A stretch of DNA of 64,000 bases from Saccharina japonica (Eukaryota; Sar; Phaeophyceae; Laminariales; Laminariaceae), in the NCBI GenBank assembly GCA_008828725.1, contig MEHQ01000660.1:656804-720803 (forward strand). Direction: 5' to 3'. Below the pieces are notes generated by a model. The model searched no databases. It was not told the DNA's origin and was given only the letters and a program-made list of their open reading frames with translations. This document shows positions 55,961 to 64,000 of the stretch, one piece after another; positions within the stretch are counted from its first letter, which is position 1; every line of letters starts with the position of its first letter. The position numbers and the translations under genes were made by a program.

Positions 55961-58030
55961 CTGCCATGGAAGCAGCGGGAACGGGAGAGAGACGGTTGCT
56001 TTCGTGGGTCACGCTGTGATAGTCGGGAACGTGCACACCGTGGCCGATTGCATTCGAAACTGAACACCGCAACTGCTACACGGCGTATACAATCAATAAT
56101 ATGGAGTCATGCGACTTGCCGAACACCGCAAGGTGCTTCGCTGGCGCAAGCCATGTCTTCCAGTCCGGTTAACACTCCACGGTTTCCGCCCCGGCATTGT
56201 AGGGTTGCGAGGGTCTACGGTCTTACGACGACAGCCATGCACCACATGAGCCCACCCAAGACGCCCCGCGACGTTTACTAAGCGACCGGGGCGAACTTCA
56301 TAAACATATTACGCACGTTGCCTGCGCTGCGGGTGATAAAACGACAACAAGAAATGCGCACACCTTCCGGGGGGTTGGACACAATATTGGAGTTGAATGT
56401 TTGTTATACTATCTGGACATTGGCCGCATCGATAAAACATGGGGTTTTTTTATCTGGTATTCCGCAAGCGAGCTCATTTTCTCCAGACAGACATCAGACC
56501 ACGCATATAGCGCCCCACACCCCAGTACCGGATCGTACGCACTCGTTCGAGATGGGGCTGGGTGACTATACACAATCGTAGGCATGACGTCTCAAACCAC
56601 TTCTGGTTCACTGTTCTTGTCATTAGACAGAGGTTGAACAAAATATGTACCTAGTCATATATCAGTTTCATCCTTCGAAGCACCCCCATTGCCTACATTC
56701 GGAAGCAGCTCCATTTTCCACACTCAAATGGCGTGCGAGCCCGACCGAACGTTCGGATGACATATATTGTTGCATACGTGCACTGCCATTGTTATCAAGG
56801 AGGAAAGATCAACAAAACAAATGAATCACACCCTACCACATTTCACCGAGACGGGTCATATCTTGGATAATATCCCAAACCCCGCACGGGTATGATACGT
56901 TCCTTTTATGTTGTCGCATGCCTTTATCGGCTGCCATGTTGGTGACGTTCTGTGCGTCCAACTGACACAAAGGGCAAGCACACACCCAGCCAAAGACCCA
57001 TACGTGAAACCGCCACCCAGAACAACAATGCCTCGCAACACAATACCAAAACCAAATCTTCGAGATCAGTATCAGCCACCGTAGTGCAACAAACAGAGTA
57101 CATATTTACTGTGTCGCCGGAGTGTAAGGTGAATGCCCGCTTGTTCAGGGGGCGTCTTGTCCAAGTTTGTCCGGGTTTTATTGAAAGTAGCGCCCCAGAG
57201 GGTTTACTACGACAGAGGCGTTTTGCTATCGCTACGACGGTAATTACTTTGTCAAACATCCTGGCTTACTGGCACCTGTCTGAGCCTAAGAGAGATATAT
57301 CATCACGAGGGATGTATTGCCAGGAGATCCTGATGCTGTGCCCATCCCTACCAATAACTAAACATATCATTACGATTTGTTTGGGATATGCCTGTTCATT
57401 TTCAATACTTGTGATACACCCAAGCGTTTTTGCAGTGTGAGCCGAAATGCGGTGGTTTAAATACATTCGCAAACTATTGCGGTGCGCTGCAATACTGACA
57501 TTGGAATTCAATACTTGCACGGTTCAGTGCGGTTCCGGGTGGTTTTGGTTTCTGATGAAAGTATCGAACGGTGCGGTGCGGTTCTGAGTGTGGTTTTCAC
57601 GCGTTGAAACGTTACGTTGTATAATGTCGAACAGTCGGGTGTTGTGCAGTGCAACGTAGTCAATATTGCACCGCATCGTACTCACACCGTAGGAATCCAC
57701 TTGATTATTGATACCAGTAAGCCTTCTCACGATATGTATGCCTGTGTGTGCCGAACAGAACGGTTCGTTGCCGATTGAATGTCTTGGGGTGGTGCGGTGC
57801 GGTGATGTTCGGAGTATGTTTGAGGCTCGTAGAGCGCGATTCCGTGCGTTTTTTGTGAAATATGAGCTTGTACGATGTTGTGCCGCGTCGTAGAAAAGAA
57901 GCAAGCCGCATCGAGTTGCACCGCGAAACCAAACCCCTGTGTAAACAGCACTTGCGATAACCGTCGTTCGGAAAGTATGTATGTTGATCCGTCCCGAAAA
58001 GCGGGACAATATGACAGAAGCTACCTACAA
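55961..58030. other. proposed ANK intron; GTGCGGT-type block
   Basis: Most of the 2.4-kb interval between the ANK exon and its terminal exon. 57430-57905 contains many GGTGCGGT / CCGCACC words, including GTGGTGCGGTGCGGTG. No supported gene; the 161-codon minus-strand ORF there lies in this repeated-word block. Confidence 0.4.
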
Positions 58031-58276
58031 GACGCGTGCTACGGTAGAGGTAGCACTTTTAGGCTGAATCGGTTTCTGAATGATCGGGCTCCTTAACCCA
58101 AATCCGTCGGACTTCATTCTTGTGGCTAATACTGTTTCAGAATATACTTCGGTCATGAAATTTCGCATCCGGCAGCACTTTTATTTTCCTCCAAAAACAT
58201 GTTTTCGGTGAGGTATGACGCTCCTTAAGTGAGGAGCTCAGAAAAAACATGGTGCACCTCTATCGTAGCATGCGTC
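58031..58276. mobile_element. MITE family I, near-intact 246 bp, TSD ACAA
   Basis: The left end GACGCGTGCTACGGTAGAGG and right end CTATCGTAGCATGCGTC are inverted repeats. The interior is nearly identical to the copy at 6881-7126. ACAA flanks both sides (58027-58030 and 58277-58280). It lies inside the proposed intron, about 60 bp beyond the ANK donor. Confidence 0.92.
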
Positions 58277-58340
58277 ACAATTCCAAGCAAATATGTTACT
58301 AACTGGTATTTTTCATACAGGTCGATATGATAGCGCTCAC

Positions 58341-59608
58341 CTGCCAATAACCCTAACGAAGCAATTTCTACTGCTGCTATCCGTCGGGCTGAAGAACAAC
58401 ACACCACCATCGGGGGTAGGTTTCGCGGTTTGCGGAAGCGAGAGGACAGTGGAAGTATCACCTACACCGGTACCACAGGCATCCGCTTCTTGATCACACG
58501 GCCACGCCCACGACCGAGCTCGGTATGCTGGGCCTCGTTGTAGCATCCTTCGAATGGCGACTTCCTCCGGCCAGGTGCGTTGGACCTCCCGACCCAGACT
58601 GTCCCCGATGACTTCTCGAGGAATACGCCCTCCCGAGTCACGCGCCGCCTCGTCCGCCCCGGCCTCAAGAAGAATGCTCACCGTGGCACGATGGCAGAGG
58701 CTAGCGCCAAGGTGAATCAGGTATTTTCCTTCGGAGCGGATGTTGGCCCACTCTGACCGCCTGTACCGTCCTTCCGCCGTGAGCAGAAGCCGGAGGATCA
58801 AGGCACGGCGATTGAAAACGGCGATGAAGCACGCGTTGCGGAGAGCCACCTCGCCCCGGACCGCCCTCATCCCTCCTTCGTTGATCAGGACCCGTACAAC
58901 GCTCACGAAACCATTTCCCACGGCCGCTGCCAGCGGGCACAAGGCGACCCCCTGTGTGGTCTCCGGCTGTATCGCTCCCAGTGCCAACAGTTTAGAAACT
59001 ATGATCTCTTGGCCTTTGCGGCATGCCGCATAGAGCGGAGTCAAGCCGTCTGGGGCGCAGTAGTTAAGAGTGGCGGGTGCTCTAAAGAGCAGCATATCGA
59101 CGACGTCCACCTTGCCGTGAAAACACGCTAGGAGCAGAGCGGTTACCCCGTCCTCCTTGGCAAAGGCTGGGTCGGCGCCGGCCTCAAGCAGCAACCGCAC
59201 CACTTCCACGCATGCGTCCGGGCACGTGAAAGACAACATAAGGGGGGTAGAGCCTTTGCCATTGGTGGCATTGGGATCAGCGCGGCCTCGTCTCAACAGC
59301 GAACGAACGATTTGGATGTACCCGCTCGCGGCCGCTATATGTAAGGCACGTGCACCAGAACCCGAAGAGGCACCGATCATTGGGCTTGCCACGCCGGTTG
59401 TAATTGGTATGTCGGGATCCGCCCCTTGCTGGAGAATATAGTTGACCAGGCTGACATGATTTCCCGCGGTGGCAGCCAAAATGGGTGGTAAGGGTGCCCC
59501 TGGGGGCCCGTTCGGGCTCGCGCCAGCTTCAACCGCGGCCTTCGCTGCATGATAGTTCCCAACCAACACAGCCTGAAGGAACTTTGTGTCGTTCACGGAA
59601 GACGACAT
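58341..59608 (-). CDS. ankyrin-repeat protein, best-preserved copy, main exon
   Basis: ATG at 59608 (MSSSVNDTKFLQAV) opens 423 codons without interruption; with the exon at 55942-55960 the protein would be 428 residues. ANK repeats: residues about 9-40, 43-75, 86-118 (ARALHIAAASGYIQIVRSLL), 119-151 (STPLMLSFTCPD...LLLEAGADP), 153-186, 188-220, then degenerate repeats to about 290, and a last one at 296-326 (AATVSILLEAGADE-like). RMLQRGPAYRARSW (354-367) and a Ser-rich end follow. Known: ANK stacks bind protein partners. No signal peptide or membrane segment is seen. CCAG/GTGAGACGGT immediately before the ATG may be an acceptor, placing the 5'UTR in another exon. It ends at AG/GTGAG (58341/58340). 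TGA overlaps that donor, so an unspliced protein would simply end VIGR. Confidence 0.88.
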
Positions 59609-59695
59609 ACCGTCTCACCTGGCATAACATATACATCAGCAAGGAGGGCGCCGTACCAAGAAGTGGTTCATACTAGCAGTTAGTAGGTAGCAGTA

Positions 59696-59700
59696 GCAGT

Positions 59701-59734
<34 letters not shown>

Positions 59735-59860
59735 GGTGGTAGTAGTAGCAGTTATTAGTAGTAGTAGTAGTGGTAGTAGAAGTAGTAGTAGTAGTGGTAG
59801 TAGAAGTAGTAGTAGTAGTGGTAGTAGTAGTAGTAGTGGTAGTAGTAGTAGTATTAGTAT

Positions 59861-59944
<84 letters not shown>

Positions 59945-59952
59945 CAGCAGCA
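59696..59952. repeat. TAG/GTA triplet microsatellite
   Basis: About 250 bp of AGT/GTA/GTG triplets with scattered interruptions, longest pure run at about 59862-59943. Located about 100 bp upstream of the ATG of the 58-59 kb ANK gene. Poly-Leu, poly-Ser, poly-Val and poly-Tyr ORFs across it are artefacts. Confidence 0.9.
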
Positions 59953-60047
59953 GCAGTGTTCGTAATGGTAGCATATAAAACTACTGTTGTGGCGATTGTT
60001 GTGCAGTACGAGCTGGCCCCGGCGGGAGTCCAAACATTTCCCTTTCA

Positions 60048-60300
60048 GACGCGTGCACGATAGGGTTTGCACTTTTGGACCGAAATATGTTTTGAATGAT
60101 AATAATGCTCCTTAACCCAAAATCGTCGGACTTTCATTTTTTTCTTGCAATGCTTTCCAATAGTGTACTTAGGCTATGGGGTTGTTCATCGGGTAGCACT
60201 TTCGTTTTCCCTCCAAAAGCAGTGTTTAGACTACTGCAGGTATTGAGGCATAGAGCTCCTCAAAAGAGCGTTCTCTATTATTGTCGTCGCGTATGCCTGC
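60048..60300. mobile_element. MITE family I, TSD TTCA/TTCT
   Basis: The left end GACGCGTGCACGATAGGG is followed by ATGCTCCTTAACCC, GTCGGACTTTCATT, GTGTACTTAGG, CATCGGGTAGCACTTTC and GAGCTCCTCAAAAGAG. The right end ATTGTCGTCGCGTATGCCTGC is decayed. The flanks TTCA (60044-60047) and TTCT (60301-60304) differ by one base. Confidence 0.72.
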
Positions 60301-60304
60301 TTCT

Positions 60305-61980
60305 CGGGTGGGCCTGTCTTGCTCAGCGCTAGGTTGTCGGCATGTGTACGTAGTTATAAAACGGCCCATATAAGTTGTTCTCTCCGTTGGTATTCGCCTG
60401 AATCTTGTTTTTCACCATTCGTTTCTGTTCAGACACATGGGTTAAAGCGATGTCGAAAACGACCTGATTTTGTTACACGATTTTGGTTCTAGTTTCTGTT
60501 TTGACGTGCCCTAAACAAGTTGGATTTTATTTCCCAAGAAAAACTGGTTTGCGTCCCATCGGAAAACGAAAAATCAAATTAATACACCAAATCTTTCTAA
60601 AATCGAGATAACGCAGCACGTATCACAACCCCTAACTGACAAAATTCGACGAGCTAACCCGGCAAGAGCGAAGAAGGCATGTGTCGGCTCGTGCGCGCCG
60701 CTGCCAGCGCATTTTTGCTATCGCCGGCGAAAGCTCGCGAGGTATAGCTCTCAGGGTATCTTGCGGGGGCGGAGGCCACGTGCGCGACAGCGACGGCAAT
60801 GGTGGTATCAAGTGTTTTGAGTGTATCCTTCTGTTTTAGAGTCGATCACTCAGTTGTAGGGAGGTTTGGCACATCGAGATCGAGCTGGTTCCAAAGTTGG
60901 GATCGCGACAGCCATGACTGGTTTTTAGGTGCCACCGCCGGGGTATGCTGTGGTATGGTCTGTAGGCGTGGGCGCCGCTGTTATCTCGGTGGCGTTGCGT
61001 TGCGGTTCACGTGTTATCGCCTCGGTCGTGGTCGTCCATGCGATCAAGAAACGCGCCGCGTTGTACCGGAGGCAATGACCCACCATGCACATGCCGGCCC
61101 AAGTCGTGTCCACTCCCACGTCTAATTTGGATTCTAACAAAAATTAAAGTGTTCGAACGTCTACACTAGTTTTTGTTTTCCCAATTTGAACTTGTTATAC
61201 CCCAAAATGCTTATCTTCGTCGGTAGTGCTTGCTAAGGCCAATGTTATAATCTAAAGTGTTTTTGCTTCGGTATGCTTTCTTTTGAATTGGATTTCAAGT
61301 TGTCTCGTTATTAGGGGCCCTGGCCGACGAGCGATACTGAAAACATGTTCCGCGTGATGTCGTTTTTGCTACCCCGCTACATAATAAGTACACACGATGG
61401 CTGTCCTTATTCTCAATCCTAGAGGAGATACAAATTATGTGGTCACAAATTGTGAGAGAGTGTAAAAAAAAATGTCATATGGTAACCTCCCCCTGTTCGG
61501 GTTATATATGTATCAGTGCACATAATTATTATCTGGGTCAAAGTCACACTTGTAAAATCGTCCGGTTAGCACTGGTTGCATGCGAGGGAGTCAACGAACT
61601 ACAGATTTGATGGATATTTGAATATCGAACACGCGCAAACGATCTGCCACTAAAAGTACAGAGTTGAGTAGCAACTGCTATATCGTAGATTCAACTCACA
61701 TGGGCCATATTGTACAATGGAATGGAGCCAAACGTAGCACTGTTTTCTTTAGAGGAACATACGTAATATAAAGTTCGCCGTACTGGACCAGAAACGACAT
61801 GGACACACCGTCCCTGTTCAGGGATCCGTCACTACCTGGCATTGGTTTTTATCGTACCTGTACCTACTCGTACGGCAGGTATTAATATCTTCGGTGCTGC
61901 TCTCACATGAACTCGCCGCTAAACTCGACAACGTGGCCACAGGACAAGCTTCAATACCTCTGGAGACCCCAGGAAACTAC
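60305..61980. other. no gene seen
   Basis: The longest frame (60799-61125, 108 codons) has no recognisable feature. The phrase CCTAGAG(G)AGATACAAATTATGTGG at about 61420-61441 nearly repeats 18031-18056, so a small dispersed repeat is present. Confidence 0.35.
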
Positions 61981-62277
61981 GACGCGTACTGTGTGCAGGT
62001 TGCACCTGCAAAAGTTTTTGTTCAGGACGCTAGTTTTAATGTGTGAGGCTGGCCTTTTGGGCCGCATGTTTTGTTTTGGAAAAACGCCACCAAAACACGC
62101 AGCGGAGCCGCGTGGCTGCCCCTGCCGACCCCGTACTCCCCAAGGGGTTGGGGTTCGGGTTCGGGTTAGGGGTGTGTCTGGGGTTGGCTTGGTCTGGGTC
62201 GACGGGCAAGGATGAAATTGGCCTCACACAGCCTGCACAAAAACTTTTGCAGGTGCAACCTGCACATAACGCACGCC
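61981..62277. mobile_element. MULE-like MITE, 41-bp TIRs, 9-bp TSD
   Basis: Terminal inverted repeats of about 41 bp (left GACGCGTACTGTGTGCAGG..., sharing TGCAGGTTGCACCTGC then AAAAGTTTTTGT with the right end) bound a 297-bp element. GGAAACTAC occurs directly on both sides (61972-61980 and 62278-62286), a perfect 9-bp target duplication. Known: 9-bp duplications with long TIRs are typical of Mutator-like elements. The core contains GGGTTCGGGTTCGGGTTAGGG-type repeats. No coding capacity. Confidence 0.9.
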
Positions 62278-62306
62278 GGAAACTACCATGCAATACTATT
62301 CGTCTG

Positions 62307-62455
62307 AGGATGTAAGCTATGGTAGAGGTGCACCTGCATACAGGCCATTTTCTGAAGGTTAACTTTTGAGGAGCTCTATACCTCACGTTAACACTGATGT
62401 TGGGGGAAACTAAAAGTGCTACCCGATGGGCAATCCCACCGCCTAGGTGTCAAGC
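62307..62455. mobile_element. MITE family I, truncated
   Basis: GGATGTAAGCTATGGTAGAGG, GTGCACCTGCATACAGG, TTTTGAGGAGCTCTATACCTC, AAACTAAAAGTGCTACCCG and ATGGGCAATCCC follow the palindrome-first order, then stop where SINE sequence begins (GAGTAGGCTCC, about 62460). Confidence 0.7.
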
Positions 62456-62459
62456 GAAC

Positions 62460-62860
62460 AGAGTAGGCTCCTCTCCCTCCTGCCCACTATATTTCTTGCC
62501 TTGTTTTTCATCGCGCAGATCAGTCATCCCACGGTAGGGGCGCAGCATAATTTTCTGGGCTCCTCACATGAGGAGCTCAATATCTCACCCGAAATATGAC
62601 TTCGGAAACATGCGTTCGCGCAACCCGGCCGAACCTTCCAATCCTGCGGTAGTCCAAAAACAAACTTACCAGTAAAATCATTATGCACCCGGTGGTTACT
62701 CACGTGAGGAGCACAATCGGCCAGAAAATATTGAGCCTAAACGTGGTACCCCTGCCGTGGGATTGCTCCAAGAGGGTTCAGCCTTCCCAACCCTCGTCGA
62801 TTTACATCGAACTTTTGTTAACTCACGCCCTCGCGCTTTCCGCTAGTCGAGATATTTCGT
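62460..62860 (-). mobile_element. SINE fragment split by a MITE
   Basis: 62460-62518 (GTAGGCTCCTCTCCCTCCTG ... CATCGCGCAG) and 62772-62860 (AGAGGGTTCAGCCTTCCC ... CGCGCTTTCCGCTA) are adjacent in the SINE copies at 18.7 and 54.6 kb. Here they are separated by about 250 bp of MITE family II. The tRNA-like head is missing. Confidence 0.7.
62519..62768. mobile_element. MITE family II inserted in a SINE
   Basis: The left end ATCCCACGGTAGGGG and right end CCCCTGCCGTGGGAT are inverted repeats. GGGCTCCTCACATGAGGAGC forms the subterminal palindrome. The full interior matches 5944-6190 inverted. The exact outer ends and target duplication could not be fixed. The interruption of the SINE proves it is an insertion. 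Confidence 0.78.
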
Positions 62861-62985
62861 TGGTTTTTGTATGGGGGGTCTGAAATGACTTGATTTTTGT
62901 ATTGGGGGTCAGAAATGACTTGGTTTTTGTATGGGGGGTCTGAAATGACTTGGTTTTTGTATGGGGGATCTGAAATGACTTGAAC
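62861..62985 (+). repeat. 30-bp tandem repeat, about four units
   Basis: TGAAATGACTTG starts at 62881, 62911, 62941 and 62971 with TTTTTGTATGGGGGGTC between. Near-identical units, so recent or homogenised. The Lys/Thr/Pro-rich minus-strand ORF is a repeat artefact. Confidence 0.9.
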
Positions 62986-62999
62986 AACTTGTGTGCAGT

Positions 63000-63210
63000 T
63001 GTGGGGGGGAAAAAACAGGAAAACACGAGGGGCACGGGTTCGAAACCGTGTTGACTACGTTTTTGTTCCCGTTAGAGTTGCAGTACGTTTACTCTAGAAA
63101 TAAATAAAAACTGGCTGTATACACAACTTGCGCGAGTAGGGTATAATGTAGTGCAGGGTATTGTCAACAGGAGGGTCACGGGTTCGAGACCCGTGTACGA
63201 CACTCAACTT
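63000..63210 (+). other. two tRNA-like 3' halves (pseudo-tRNA or SINE heads)
   Basis: CACGGGTTCGAAACCGTG (about 63027-63044) and CACGGGTTCGAGACCCGTG (about 63178-63196) are T-arm hairpins with B-box sequence. The DNA before them is similar too (GTGCAG...AACAGGA...GGGKCACGGG). I could not fold a convincing anticodon arm or acceptor stem for either, so they are probably degenerate tRNA-derived sequence in tandem rather than functional tRNA genes. Confidence 0.4.
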
Positions 63211-64000
63211 CTTCTTTTTATGTTAAGAGTACAACGAAGTAGGCAGATACAACTCTGAGGTTATATTGCAGTTTTTTTTCTATTTTAGGACATCGACGAT
63301 TACACCAAAACGAGCCTGCAGCATGAACAACGCCCAGCAAACATGACAGCGTGAACGTTGGGCAAACAAGGTAACGAAATAGCAAGATACACGCACTTGG
63401 GGGTACACACAACAAGGTGCAAATCGAGAAAAAATCGTAAAATTACCCGTGGTTTCCAATGTTTTGGAGGCTTTAATGTATTTGATAAAAACACTTCCTA
63501 TCCGGTTTTAGGTTATGCGGATATGCCATCGGGTGCCTACCTCTATTCACGACTGACTGTCGTTCTAGTGAGAGAGGTACAATGGGTGATGATGCACCGA
63601 TTCACAGCCCTATAAATACTCGTACGTAGGTCATTTGAACCCCCTGGGGTTATCCAAAACAAACGACATTACACTGTTGACGCAACCCCAATCCTTGACA
63701 ATAGCACATATACCAGGCATTGATTCAAGTGGTTCCGTGGTGTGATCGCGTCTTAATAGCAGAAAGGTTTTAGTACGTCAATATTTAACACCTCGAATAG
63801 CGCTTCAATTTACCTTTCATGTCGATGTTACGCGTCAGTCAGCGGAAAAAATCGTATCACTACATTACGTTACTACGTCATCTAATTTCCGGATTTTGTG
63901 ATAACATAGTGTTAGTGTGTTACGATATTGGCGGGCGAGAGCGTAATATTATGTTAGAGTGTTAGCTTGATGCCGTGATGACCGCAGTATACCAGGTATG
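63211..64000. other. no gene seen
   Basis: Short ORFs only. The last 200 bp are rich in TACGTTACTACGT/GTGTTAG words without a clear period. Confidence 0.35.

Noticed and set aside
59636..60072. Poly-Leu, poly-Ser, poly-Val and poly-Tyr ORFs
   Set aside because: Translation of the TAG/GTA microsatellite.
63131..63204. Functional tRNA gene ending GTTCGAGACCCGTGTACGAC
   Set aside because: The T-arm is good but I could not pair an acceptor stem or an anticodon stem upstream.

Overview
The window looks like gene-poor nuclear DNA of a eukaryote. GC content is balanced and coding density is low. Plausible spliceosomal sites are present (CAG/GT-type donors, polypyrimidine-CAG acceptors), along with interstitial TTAGGG-type telomere repeats, triplet microsatellites, a tRNA-derived SINE and many short inverted-repeat DNA transposons. 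No bacterial operon, rRNA gene or clear housekeeping gene was seen. The mix of a young ankyrin-repeat family and TTAGGG repeats would fit a stramenopile such as a brown alga. That is an impression, not a demonstration.

The only gene family I can support with confidence is a set of ankyrin-repeat (ANK) genes: a pseudogene at 12.1-13.4 kb (minus), a 5'-truncated copy at 22.1 kb (plus), a frameshifted copy at 32.4-33.7 kb (minus), an open copy at 46.5-47.8 kb (plus) and the best copy at 58.3-59.6 kb (minus). All five ANK reading frames end at the same AG/GTGAG sequence. In four of them, 2.4-3.6 kb downstream on the same strand, there is a 19-base block preceded by a pyrimidine-rich tract and CAG. 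Joined in frame it adds YCAKD and a stop, and conservation ends at that stop. I read it as a tiny terminal exon. A fifth, orphan copy of this exon is at 2.1 kb.

The centre of the window is one large imperfect inverted duplication. A left arm (about 29.22-40.04 kb) and a right arm (about 41.18-50.94 kb) flank a spacer of about 1.1 kb. Each arm carries one ANK gene, its terminal exon and several shared short ORFs of unknown function. The left arm alone carries an insert of about 2.3 kb (35.44-37.80 kb) with a decayed helix-turn-helix transposase-like segment.

About twenty copies of one MITE family (about 246-310 bp, ends like GACGCATGCTACGATAGAGG, a GAGCTCCTCA/TGAGGAGCTC subterminal palindrome, 4-bp target duplications of varied sequence) are scattered across the window, some nested. 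One copy sits in the left arm while the matching site in the right arm is empty, which shows both the insertion and its 4-bp duplication. Other elements are a second MITE family, a MULE-like MITE with a 9-bp target duplication, a second telomere-motif element, a fold-back element, an inverted pair of 12-bp minisatellites, a palindromic TACTCGGAGTA field and several microsatellites. Between these, long stretches show nothing I can call a gene.
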